24,991 bases of DNA from Paramacrobiotus richtersi (Eukaryota; Tardigrada; Eutardigrada; Parachela; Macrobiotidae), in NCBI GenBank assembly GCA_034698045.1, contig JAQGAU010000672.1, positions 1 to 24,991 of the forward strand, in the 5' to 3' direction. The notes below the pieces were generated by a model that saw only the letters and a program-made list of their open reading frames with translations, had not been told where the DNA came from and made no database searches. Numbering within the stretch: position 1 is the first letter of the stretch; every line of letters starts with the position of its first letter. Shown piece after piece: positions 10,062-18,738 of this stretch. The position numbers were made by a program, and so were the translations under genes.

Positions 10062-10235
10062 CGGGGACTCTTCAGCCGTTTGCGAATAGATAGTTAAGGA
10101 ACGGATATATTAAGGACCGGAAACCGGCGAGTTGGTTTTCTGGCTGCTTGTGGCACTAGTATAACCGCATTGCTGGGCTGTTTATCTGGGTCTCCAGCTT
10201 GTGCGTTATTTACGGGTATATGTTTACGTCCAGTC
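10062..10235. repeat. Spacer block beta, copy 3
   Basis: Begins 'ataagcagcggggac' directly after block delta, and contains 'gtttgcgaatagata', 'gcattgctgggctgttta' and 'cttgtgcgttatttacggg'. 24655-24850 shares the 'cactgctgggctgtttat' version, so these two copies are the closest pair by that landmark. Confidence 0.75.
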
Positions 10236-10419
10236 ATGTAACTGCCCCATTATGGCTTGGCATTAAAGTTGAGAGGTGTTTTACAGATACTTTACGTCAT
10301 ATTTTAGGCAACTTGTTGTTTGGTGAACTTTATAACTGCCTGACAAAGCCGTTTTGTCCATTGCTTGGTACAGTAGGAGTCAGATAACAGTAAAAGTGTG
10401 GATTCGTAATTTAGCTGGA

Positions 10420-10665
10420 TATTAATGTCAACAGTTATGGGAAAGCCGGAAATGAGATGGAAAATTAACTACGGCTTCCTATTATTACGAACGCTGCCCT
10501 TCTTCCAGTCTTTTTGCTGCGTAAACCTACATTGGCTCTGCAGATCTTGTGAAATGACATCGGTGACATCTTTGATCATAATTAAATCCACAATTTGATG
10601 TAAACTGATATTCCGATATGGATATGAATTCGAATCTGGATATGAATTAGCGAAAGTAATTACCA
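10420..10665. repeat. Spacer block gamma, copy 3
   Basis: Matches 2058-2320 landmark by landmark: 'agccggaaatg', 'aaaattaactacggcttcc', 'ggctctgcagatcttg', 'gatcataattaaatccac', then 'caatttgatgtaaa'. In this copy a 'gatatgaattcgaatctg' stretch is locally duplicated (10617-10650). Confidence 0.75.
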
Positions 10666-10739
10666 CATGCATTCGATGGAATAAAAGTCCCATGCGACTG
10701 CAAATGGTCAGATTATCTTAGTAACACTGAACCGTCGGA

Positions 10740-10975
10740 TTTGGATGTGAATACGATCCGAACGCTGTCGATCACACAGATGAGCAGCGCCAGACTTTCA
10801 ACGGTGGAGCAAGACAAAGGAGAACACACTTTCACTGGGTGCGCCGTTTCACTTGCTTATCTGTAGAAACGACAATACATTTGCGCGAAATCGTTTCCCC
10901 TTCGCTTCCAACTGAATGGCTGGCTGTCGGTTGAACTCCGAAGACGGGCGCTTGAAGAAAATTAAATGTACATGT
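10740..10975. repeat. Spacer block epsilon, copy 1
   Basis: Aligns with 14360-14640 and partly with 18500-18640: 'acagatgagcag', 'cagactttcaa', 'gagaacacactttcactg', 'atggctggctgtcgg', 'ctccgaagacgggcgcttga'. It forms the segment just beyond the receptor 3' flank. Confidence 0.7.
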
Positions 10976-11083
10976 CTATGCATCTACTCGAAGCAATAAA
11001 AGCTATGATAAACTATGGCACGCCGGCTTTTACTGACATTGCTATTACTAGCACAGGAATATATTTCTGTAGACCTCTGGTAG

Positions 11084-12125
11084 CTAGTGTAGTTGTCCTG
11101 GTTCAAGACTGCAAGTGCCAGTTCGGCGGTCCCCTTTTTTAATTTCTTCGTCATGTGCAGCAACTTTCCGTTTTCCGAAGCGCGCATTCCAGATCCTAGT
11201 AATGTACCCATGCAGACCGTTGACGCTGAGGCAAAACAAGATAGGATCCAAAAGGGCCTGTAGTGGTTACATCGCTGACTGCACGTCTCTCAGAATATCA
11301 AACCTCCTCAACTGGGTATACGCCGTCAATGTATAGTAGATAACCCCGGGCGTCCAGCAGAATGTGGTGCTAACCGTCAGCAGCGTCAACAGCACAAACG
11401 ATCGAACTCGCTTGTCCGGTTTTCGAACGGCTGTGCTGGATGGTGCTGGAGACTGAAGGCTCCTTCTTTGCAACCATTTCCGTAAAAGGAAGGGATGAAT
11501 CACCATCATTAACAGCTTCGGCATATTTAATACCCAAATCGATGAGATCATATTCCATGTACTAGTATATTGCGCGTTACTAATCAGTGAGCAACTGCGT
11601 TGTACCTGCTTTCGATAAAGCACTGCATATAACACAACTGTAGGTAAATTAAAAGCATGAATGTATATCACGACAGCCAAGCACATTAAACAGGCAGCCA
11701 CCCGCGTGTGCCGATTCCTGTACGATATCGGAGCAAACCAGGCCCAGGCCCGAATCGATGCTGATTAGGATGTGGATGTGGAGAGAAAGAGGCACCATGA
11801 TGTTTCGACAGTACAGGAGCAGGATACAAACTGAGTGGCCTAGCAGCCATTCGGACTGTTGCATCGTGAGAATATTAATGGGATTAGCTGTTGCCGCAAA
11901 ACAAATGTTGCTGGAGAGGAGTGCAATGATATACACGTTAAACGGTGTGCGGAGGGTACGCTGCTTTGAAATAATACACAGGACAGTGCAATTGAGAAAC
12001 AAGGTGGCCGCTGTTGTGCTAATAAGAACAACAGGATAAGAGCTAGCTAGGCTGGCTGGGATAATGTTTGCTGTCTCCAACTGCCGATTTGTAGAGTTAT
12101 CAGTAGAAACGTTCTTTGTCAGCAT
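11084..12125 (-). pseudogene. Receptor D: near full-length GPCR pseudogene
   Basis: Start to stop it aligns with receptors A, B, E and F. The likely start is the ATG at 12125-12123, and the tail ends at a TAG at 11084-11086. Two lesions are certain from paralogue comparison. (1) One extra base at 11753-11754, inside the codon pair for the DRY-equivalent, shifts the frame at the end of TM3. (2) A TAA at 11267-11269 replaces a Tyr codon (TAC/TAT) just before 'PLQALLDP' in TM7. Without them the helices, the Cys pair, CWTPG and DPILF would be in place. Near the first lesion the Asn of NRA reads as Asp. D is most like A ('ILTMQQSEWLLGHSVC' is shared). It is recently dead, because everything else is preserved. 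An extended ATG at 12212 exists but lies outside the conserved start. Confidence 0.9.
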
Positions 12126-12249
12126 CTTAAACGAAATGCTTTTTCTTTCGGTTGGTCGAGATGTCTGCTGTTGAAGTACCCGGTACAGGTCAGGATGTTC
12201 ACGACGTAGCATCCTGTTAGGTCAAGCATCTGGCCTCGATGTTAGAGTT

Positions 12250-12610
12250 ACTGAAATCTGTGCACAATTCCATGCTTTTGACAGCGTACGTAGAAAAACT
12301 GGCAATCGTTGTCTTTAACGCTGGTAATGTTGATGATAGACTCCGTCCAGCTTAAAGACTTGCGTTCAATTAAATGCAAATATCCCTGTTTCCAACGCGA
12401 AAAATAAATAACAAAGGTCGTGTACGAGGAAAGAAAATTTAATGCCATACCACTTCCGGAGTGTCTGGGGAAACAAACGAATCCCTATACCTGTCCTCTG
12501 ACCACGTACCAACCGCAGGGAAGGTTAAATCAGATACCTATGCATATTAAAGAGGATGCCGCGGGTTTCGCTTTGTGAACTGCCGTCAGGTGTTGCGCGA
12601 GACTAACCAG
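12250..12610 (-). promoter_or_regulatory. Conserved 5' control block of receptor D
   Basis: Upstream of the pseudogene, still recognisable. 12255-12400 carries 'catgcttttgacagcgtac' and a perfect octamer ATGCAAAT at 12374-12381 (249 bp from the ATG). 12417-12610 carries 'tgtacgaggaaag', 'cttccggagtgt' and ATGCATATTA at 12540-12549 (415 bp from the ATG). Confidence 0.4.
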
Positions 12611-12839
12611 TAAGGCCGGACGTTTCTAAGAGAACAGCTATAAGGTTACCGCAAACCAGCCTTGTCATCAATAATAATAATATTCAGCTTTAATTAGGAA
12701 ATCCAGTGTGCTAATTTGCACGAGCGTCTGTTGTACTGTACCGAGGAAAGATAACACTAATTAATGCATGATGCACGTCTATAAATATTTCTCAACCTCG
12801 GAGGGAGCTGTTTTCCATGACACCGCCCGCGTGACCGGA

Positions 12840-13340
12840 CGAAGGAACTATACACAGTCATAAGACAGTCCGGCTTACAAGGGAAATCTCGAGATTTTAA
12901 ATTCACATGACAAACACAGATAGAAATCATATAGTCGTACTTAGCTAATAACGACTCTGACTAAACGAACTCCGTCCGCCTTTGATACAACGCTGATACC
13001 CAGATGTAACCAACGATGCACTGCATTACCACGACTCCGACTCAACTGCAAGGTCGCCGACTGCTCTCAAAGAAGACCACGTCTCCATAACTTGACCATA
13101 CTGTAAGTGGCAGGAATAAAACAAAACGTGTAATGGTGAACAGCAAGCATACTTTTCTCTCCTGTCGGAAAAATGTGGCAAATTCTTCCGCGAACCTATG
13201 CAAAGACTGGTGTGGTTGTTATACCCACGTGCCTATTTGTATCACAGTGCTAAAAAAGGTGCCAAGCTTTGCTCTGTAATCTCCCATCCGTTTTTGCTTC
13301 AGTTGTAAAAACTAAGCCGGTTTAATGTTGTAAATGCAGC
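12840..13340. repeat. Spacer block alpha, copy 3
   Basis: Aligned with 7568-8080 and 16395-16865: 'cagtccggctta', 'ctcgagattttaaat', 'cacatgacaaacacagata', 'cgctgatacccagatg', 'gcactgcattaccacgac', 'gtgcctatttgt', 'gccaagctttgctctg', 'aaaaactaagccggttta'. No coding signal. The following 13345-13590 holds nothing I recognise. Confidence 0.8.
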
Positions 13341-13654
13341 TCATCCAGCAGCATTCAAGCTATTAATCAAGAAAACCCATCATTTTGTTTATAATTGCGG
13401 GAAGGCAGTTGATTAGCGCAGGTTACCTACTTTCGCTTGTATCTTGCCATAACACTCCAAAGCGAATTTACAAAATGCATACACCTACAGTAGTAAGGTT
13501 ACCGCCTGAATTTCGGAAAGGAACGACCCATTTTTATTGGGTCGATGTCAAATGACACAGGAAACAAACCTTTTCTGGTGCAAGAAAATAAACAGTGTTG
13601 CCTTTTTGTAGACCAGTAAAAGTGCAACACTGTAAGTTAGTGTCATTGTGTTTG

Positions 13655-13772
13655 TTCAATCGCCACTTCGCCGAAGTCCCGTTTAAGTACCTTCAATGAA
13701 TTCAGCAGCAACTGTCCGTTTCCTGAACCGCACATTTCAGATCCCAGTGATGTACCCATGCAGACTCCTTAT
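13655..13772 (-). pseudogene. C-terminal remnant of a further GPCR unit
   Basis: Reads, on the minus strand, the receptor segment after TM7 ('SLHGYITGI', then a stop where the paralogues have Trp, then 'NVRFRKR') and a diverged tail. Sequence upstream of the 'gcagactcc' landmark (plus position about 13772) abruptly stops matching receptors and becomes AT-rich. The downstream flank (13590-13655, 'tgtagaccag', 'gtgcaac') also matches other units. So a whole unit once stood here and lost its receptor body. A MITE lies 57 bp away. Confidence 0.8.
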
Positions 13773-13828
13773 ATTATAATATGTTACACCGTATTACGTA
13801 CTCATGTGGATACGGAAGAGTAGTAGTA

Positions 13829-14247
13829 CAGTGGAGTCTCCATAATATATACACCCTCCGTTAAAGATTTTCTGTATATAATACGGAAGTGTATATAATT
13901 TGGAAGTGTCCCCCCGGGCCCCTAAGCGCACCCCCCATTCTACCCAGGGCGGGGCCAGGCGATTACCAAATTTTTTTAACCCATATTTGTTTGGTATAGC
14001 GACTTTTATTATATTCCCAGGAAAGTATCGAAAAAGAGCACTATAGAACACTGCAACCTTCGCCTTTCAGTAGATTATGGAGACAAATTTGCGTAGATAA
14101 CGAAGAGCTCAACAGAAAAACGGTTATAAAACGCGAGACTGTATACTGAAACCAGGTTGTAGTGTATGGTATCAGTCTACGGCGTATGGTGCCAAAGTGC
14201 AGATGTATATAATGTAGAAGTGTATACATCTCGGAGATTCCCCCCTG
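13829..14247. mobile_element. pogo/Tigger-like MITE
   Basis: About 419 bp, with inverted ends. The left end reads CAGTGGAGTCTCCATAATAT; the right end read in reverse is CAGGGGGGAATCTCCGAGAT, and both then continue to 'TATACAC'. The CAG start and 'CTCC' are typical of pogo/Tigger (Tc1-mariner group) ends. TA precedes the left end (13827-13828); the right flank is TG, so the expected TA duplication is not intact. Subterminal 'gaagtgtatataat' copies occur near both ends. No transposase is encoded; the interior is C-rich (13909-13935). Confidence 0.6.
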
Positions 14248-14359
14248 TGTAATTTCCGGACATCATGTTGATATCGTCATTTGGTTTGATATTCAATGTT
14301 GTCGGCACAGTCAACTGATGTAATTGGTCGAATCAAATGATAAATAGCTGCGTAACGTC

Positions 14360-14640
14360 GGACGTAAGTACGGTCCGAATGCTACCGAGCACTTACGTGA
14401 GCAGAATCCCTGGCATAAACAGACTTTCAATAGTCAAGCAAAACATATGAGAACAGACTTTCACTGCGCATGGGTGTGGGCCGGCGCACGCGCTTTAAAC
14501 TAATCGCATAGCATAATATGTAGGAGAAGAAAACAAACGCATGCAAGGTTTTCCCCATTCGCTCCGGCGTGAATGGCTGGCTTCTGCTTAAACTCCAAAG
14601 ACGAGTGCTTGAAAAGAACTAAACAAGCATGTTTATACTT
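14360..14640. repeat. Spacer block epsilon, copy 2
   Basis: Matches 10740-10975: 'tccgaatgct', 'gtgagcag', 'cagactttcaatag', 'gagaacagactttcactg', 'gaatggctggctt', 'ctccaaagacgagtgcttga'. It leads into the 'cgaagcaataaaag' flank motif 190 bp below the receptor E stop. Confidence 0.7.
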
Positions 14641-14838
14641 ACGATATTCGAAGCAATAAAAGTTTTGACAATAGCCTCAATTTAACCGACTTTGCAGTGA
14701 TTGCCATAGCCCATAGGAACATTTTCCTCTTTAATACGGCTATGTAAGAAACAGGATTCAACAAAGCAAACAGTGCACCGTTTCTCTAGACCTTGGCAAG
14801 CAGGCTAATGTTATTGTCCTGGCGCATTCGCCATGCAG

Positions 14839-15837
14839 CTAATTGGATCCCCCAGTTCGACGGACAGTCGATCTGGTTTCCTCACTAGATGCGCCAACTT
14901 TCCGTTTCCCGAAGCGCAAGTACCAGATGCCAGTAATATACCCGTGCAGGCTGTTGACGCTGAGGCAGAACAAGATCGGATCCAAAATGGCCTGCATTTG
15001 GTACATCAGTGACTGCACTTCTTTCAGAACATCCAACTTCCTCAACGATGTATACCCGATCAGTACATAGTAGACATTTCCTGGGTTCCAGCAGACCGTG
15101 GTGCTAATTGTCAGCAGCGTCAACAGTACAAACGATCGAACTCGCTTGTCAGGCTTTCTGACCGTTGTGGCACGCATTCGAGATCGGAGGCTCCTTCGTT
15201 GCAACCATTTCCATAAAAGGAACGGGTAGATGCCCGTCATTAACAGCTTCGGAACACTAAATACCCAGATCGCTGAAATCGTAGTCCATGTAAACTGCGC
15301 GTCGGTATTCATGAAACAACTGACTCTTGCCGGTTGGCGATAAAGCATCGCATCCAACACAATTAAGGGTAAATTAAAAGCATGAATGTATATTACAACA
15401 GCCAAGCACATCAAAGAAGCAGCCGTCCGCGTATGCCGATGCCGGTACGACACTGGAGCAAACCATGCCCAGGCTCGATTGATGCTGATCAGAATATGGA
15501 TGTGAACAGAAGTGGGCAGCACGATGTTCCGGCAATAAATGAGCAGGGTGCAAACTGAATAACCTATTCGCCAGTATCCGGGCTGTGTCATCATTAGAAT
15601 ATTGATGGGGCTACCTATTGCCGCGTAACAAATATTGCTGGAAAGGAGAATAATAATATAAACGTTAAACGCTGTACGGAGGGTACGTTGCTTCAGAATA
15701 ATGTACAGGACAGCAGAGTTGAGAAACAAGGTGGCCGTTGTTATGATAATAAGAGCTGCAGCAGAATTGTTCGCTAGGTTAGCTGAGACAGTGCGTGTTG
15801 TCGTAGAGTTATCAATGGAAACGTTCATTGTCGTCAT
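14839..15837 (-). CDS. Receptor E: intronless rhodopsin-class 7TM GPCR with clipped tail
   Basis: Predicted 332 residues, uninterrupted. Seven helices are in register with A, B and F. The Cys96-Cys174 pair, Asn120-Arg121-Ala122 plus WAWFAP, CWNP at 249-252 (Asn instead of Thr or Met) and DPILF at 286-290 are present. The N-terminus carries NVS, NST and NNS-type sequons. The start AAAAGATG context is the family's; an in-frame ATG three codons on is an alternative. The C-terminus is about eight residues shorter than in A, B and F: relative to B, four bases (GTTG) after the 'GGS' codons are missing, which brings a TAG into frame. The lost residues are cytoplasmic, so the receptor is probably still functional. 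It is closest to F, with 'SSNICYAAIGSPINILMM' in common. A possible ATTAAA poly(A) signal lies at 14730-14735. Confidence 0.92.
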   Translation of the reverse strand: MTTMNVSIDNSTTTRTVSANLANNSAAALIIITTATLFLNSAVLYIILKQRTLRTAFNVYIIILLSSNICYAAIGSPINILMMTQPGYWRIGYSVCTLLIYCRNIVLPTSVHIHILISINRAWAWFAPVSYRHRHTRTAASLMCLAVVIYIHAFNLPLIVLDAMLYRQPARVSCFMNTDAQFTWTTISAIWVFSVPKLLMTGIYPFLLWKWLQRRSLRSRMRATTVRKPDKRVRSFVLLTLLTISTTVCWNPGNVYYVLIGYTSLRKLDVLKEVQSLMYQMQAILDPILFCLSVNSLHGYITGIWYLRFGKRKVGASSEETRSTVRRTGGSN

Positions 15838-15899
15838 CTTTTAAGGAAAGTGCTTCTTGTTTCGGGATGTTCACGGTGGGAACAGCCAGTACATACTAC

Positions 15900-16260
15900 A
15901 TACACCGCAACTCCAAGCTTTTAACAACGTAGATAAACTGGCAATCGTTACACTGCAAATAACGCCCGTTACTTGTATGATCGATTCCGTGCAGCTGAAA
16001 GACCTGCGTTCCGAAAAATGCAAATATCAATGTTTAGAACGCGAGAATTGGGTTCAGTGGACAGAAGCGCACGAGAAAAAGAAATCCATTGCCATATGAT
16101 TTCCCGAGTATTCTGAGAACACAAACTGAAAACAATCCTGTGGACATCAGTCGACGAGAAGGGTCGAAGGAGTTATAACCATGCATATTAAAGAGGATGC
16201 CCGAGGTTCCGCCTACGGAACGCCGTCAGGCATCCCGCGTGACTAGTAAATAAGTCGGTA
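15900..16260 (-). promoter_or_regulatory. Conserved 5' control block of receptor E
   Basis: 15905-16045 carries 'caagcttttaacaacgtag', 'tgatcgattccgtg' and a perfect octamer ATGCAAAT at 16018-16025 (181 bp from the ATG). 16053-16260 carries 'cacgagaaaaagaaatc' and 'catatgatttc', with ATGCATATTA at 16181-16190 (344 bp from the ATG), then 'aagaggatgcc' and 'gccgtcaggcatccc'. Nearly the same order is found upstream of F. Confidence 0.45.
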
Positions 16261-16394
16261 CGTTCTTAAAATGCAAGGGAACAGTCAGCCAGCCAAGATC
16301 ACCGCCAACCAGCCTTTTTAGTAATGATACCGAGTTCACAGATGTAGGGAATTCACGGGAAACAACACCGACGTAATCGATAATTGATGCCCTG

Positions 16395-16865
16395 CAGGCA
16401 GATCCAAACTCAGATGGCTCGAGATTTAAATGATAAACACAGATATAATCGTGACACTAATTAGCCCGCATTTAAGACCGCTGATACCCAAATGTCACTA
16501 AAGATGCACGGCATCACGACTACTCGTCAACACCCCTTGCTCAGATAGTTGTCTCTGGACACCTCGTAAATGTAAGTTCGCCAACAGCTCTCGAAGAGAT
16601 CACTTCTCCCCAAGGGACAGCAATAAAGACGAAAATTGCATAATGATGAACAGCAAGCATATTTACCCCACCCAACGGAAACACGTGTCAAATGCATCCG
16701 CAAATCCATGTAGATAGAGCGGAGACGGGGATGGTTGTGTCAACGTGTCATTCCCACGTGCCGGTGGTACCACAATGCAAAGAGGTAGCCAGCTTTGCTA
16801 GGTTCACTTTTCATCCGTTTCTGCATCAGTTAGAAAAACTAAGCCGTTTCGGTTTAATGTAATAA
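16395..16865. repeat. Spacer block alpha, copy 4
   Basis: Shares 'gctcgagattta', 'aaacacagatataatcgtg', 'gctgatacccaaatg', 'catcacgactactcg', 'tcaacaccccttgctca', 'gtaagttcgccaac', 'cccacgtgcc' and 'aaaaactaagccg' with the other copies. Confidence 0.8.
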
Positions 16866-16869
16866 TTCT

Positions 16870-17220
16870 CCGTTCACACTCTGGAACGCTTGCGGCTTGA
16901 ATATGGCGAAAGATGCCACTTCAACACCACTTTTAATCTGCATCTGCATTCTCTTGGATGGACTTGATAACCAGGTTAAAATTGTCATATCGCTTGTTGA
17001 CAAAATTGTTCCGAAAACTACCGCTAACACAAATTTCCATATTTCCGAAGGAATATTTTTGAGTGTTTTTAGTTTTTAGCTGATGTATGCAAAAAATCTC
17101 GCGGTAAAGGGCCGCCCTGTGTCCTAGCACAAAACCGCGAACATCGGTTTTAATTCCAAAACGTATCATCCGTATCCGTATGTAGCCATTTAATTACTTA
17201 TTTATGTTACTATATTAATA
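16870..17220. other. Spacer with no recognised content
   Basis: Unlike the other inter-receptor regions, this stretch does not match another unit. Two overlapping short frames on opposite strands (about 60 and 78 codons) lack domain signatures. I see no gene, repeat or RNA here. Confidence 0.35.
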
Positions 17221-17345
17221 GTGCTGCACTGTATAGTACTGCCATATATTATGAGGTACACGGTGGTACTGCACACTACTGTACTGTACTCAACTGCACT
17301 GTTCTGCAATGTAGAAAGTAATATTCTATCGTACTCTAATGTACT
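17221..17345. repeat. Cryptic CACTGTACTG-rich tract
   Basis: Low-complexity sequence built from irregular copies of 'ACTG' and 'GTACTG' (for example 'ctgtactgtactcaactgc'). It looks like a decayed microsatellite. The frame crossing it is a by-product. Confidence 0.5.
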
Positions 17346-17521
17346 GACGGACATGATTGAAGGTATTGTACACATCTACTTTGCAATACCTTGGTTCAGT
17401 AACATTAACTCATGTTAGACATAATCTTGATGTACGTATTTATCTAATCCACGAATCGCGCTATGTTGAAGTAAATTTTTATCTACATCTTGTTTTTTTG
17501 GTTATATGTTTAGCTCCACCC

Positions 17522-17810
17522 TCCTCCAAGCAACGGTATATCACGGTTTGCTCTATCCTTTACAGTAACCTTTCATGCGGTAAGAACAACCACTCTCCAC
17601 ATATGAATCCCTGCACCAAAATTGGTTTTACTTTCGGCATTTGAAAAGCCGAAAGATGGTAAATGCCGCTTTTGTATGAATGCCGGTTCCTGGATAGTTC
17701 AATTACTTACTGTACATAGTTTACAATTTTAATTAGTTTTCCTCCAAGCAACGGTATATCACGGTTTGCTTTATCCTTTACAGTAACCTTTGCGGTAAGA
17801 ACTACCACTC
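17522..17810. repeat. Pair of ~72 bp direct repeats 218 bp apart
   Basis: 17522-17595 and 17740-17810 are nearly identical, starting 'tcctccaagcaacggtatat' and running through 'cacggtttgct', 'tatcctttacagtaacctt' and 'gcggtaagaac' to 'accactc'. Between them lies an 8 bp stem hairpin, 'ctttcggc ... gccgaaag' (about 17632-17656). This could be a small duplicated element or the remains of terminal repeats; no coding content is seen. Confidence 0.75.
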
Positions 17811-17987
17811 AGCGCGATTTGAATGGATGTGTACTGTGCCGGGTCAGACTTTTGTTAAATAAAAAGACCATGTGACCCCGTTTTCGACTATGGCCGATCT
17901 AGGGGTGTTGTCAGTTTTTAGTGATTTTATTTGGTTGTTTGGGTTTTTCGACCGTGGGTCCGGTCCATATTATAGATCTTTAATCGA

Positions 17988-18440
17988 TAATAGCCACAAC
18001 ATCAATTTACAATGTCCAGAAATCCATTTGGGCGCAAAATCCGGTTGATGCGCAATATTGGTGAAAACATATTTTCTTGTCAAATTACTCACAGTTTCAT
18101 CCACATTTCTTAAGCTTCAAACTTTGTTGATAAATGCGCATATATATGGTGATTGTTCTGAACCAATTTCAGCCCGGAAGCATGTTTCTGAAATTTTAAA
18201 ATGAATTTTAACATTTTTGAAATTCATTTCAAAATTTCAGAAACTTACTTCTGGGCTGAAACTGGTTCAGAACGATCATCATACATATGTGCCTTTATCG
18301 TGAAAGGTTTACGAAGTTTGGATGAAACGTTGAGTTATCTGAGAAGAAAATGCGTTTAAGTTTTTTACCATTGCGAAACAACCGGACGTTGTGCGCACAA
18401 ACGGATTTCTGGATATTGTGAACTGATGTTCTGGCTATTA
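17988..18440. mobile_element. Foldback (hairpin) element, ~450 bp near-palindrome
   Basis: The two halves are reverse complements almost throughout: the left end 'taatagccacaacatcaatt' pairs with the right end 'aactgatgttctggctatta'; the centre 'tttctgaaattttaaaatg' pairs with 'catttcaaaatttcagaaa', leaving a loop of about 10 bases near 18210. The arms are about 215 bp. Such snap-back MITEs have no coding capacity. The ends allow a TA duplication (17988-17989, 18439-18440), but the superfamily is uncertain. Confidence 0.8.
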
Positions 18441-18499
18441 TAAGTCATGAAGGAAGCTAGTGCAAGGTATACAGGTGCGCGGGTGTTTTCGTTGTTTCA

Positions 18500-18640
18500 C
18501 CAGTTCTCATGACAATACACAGAAACTTCCTTAAATGCTGGCTTGTCGCTGGACATCCGAAGACATAGCGTTTAAAAAAATGAAATAAACATGTTTACGA
18601 GCACATTCGAAGCAGTAGAAGCTATGGCAATAGCCCGACT
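18500..18640. repeat. Spacer block epsilon, partial copy 3
   Basis: After the foldback element the unit resumes: 'atgctggcttgtcgctgg', 'atccgaagacatagcgttta', 'aacatgtttacgagcac' and the 'cgaagcagtagaagctatgg' flank motif correspond to 14573-14670. TTTAAT at 18641-18646 would read ATTAAA on the receptor strand, 93 bp after the stop of receptor F. Confidence 0.55.
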
Positions 18641-18738
18641 TTTAATTGAATTCGGTATTACTGGCATTGGGAACATGCATACACGTACTCGGACTCAAGC
18701 AAGCAAATAGTCAAACGCTGAATCACGGAAAACAAGTG

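Noticed and set aside
13524-13544. Small hairpin CGACCCA / TGGGTCG with T-rich loop
   Set aside because: A bacterial-terminator look in an animal genome, single copy, no linked gene; chance is likely.
16897-17169. Overlapping 60- and 78-codon frames on opposite strands
   Set aside because: No homology or motif; AT-rich spacer can produce such lengths by chance.
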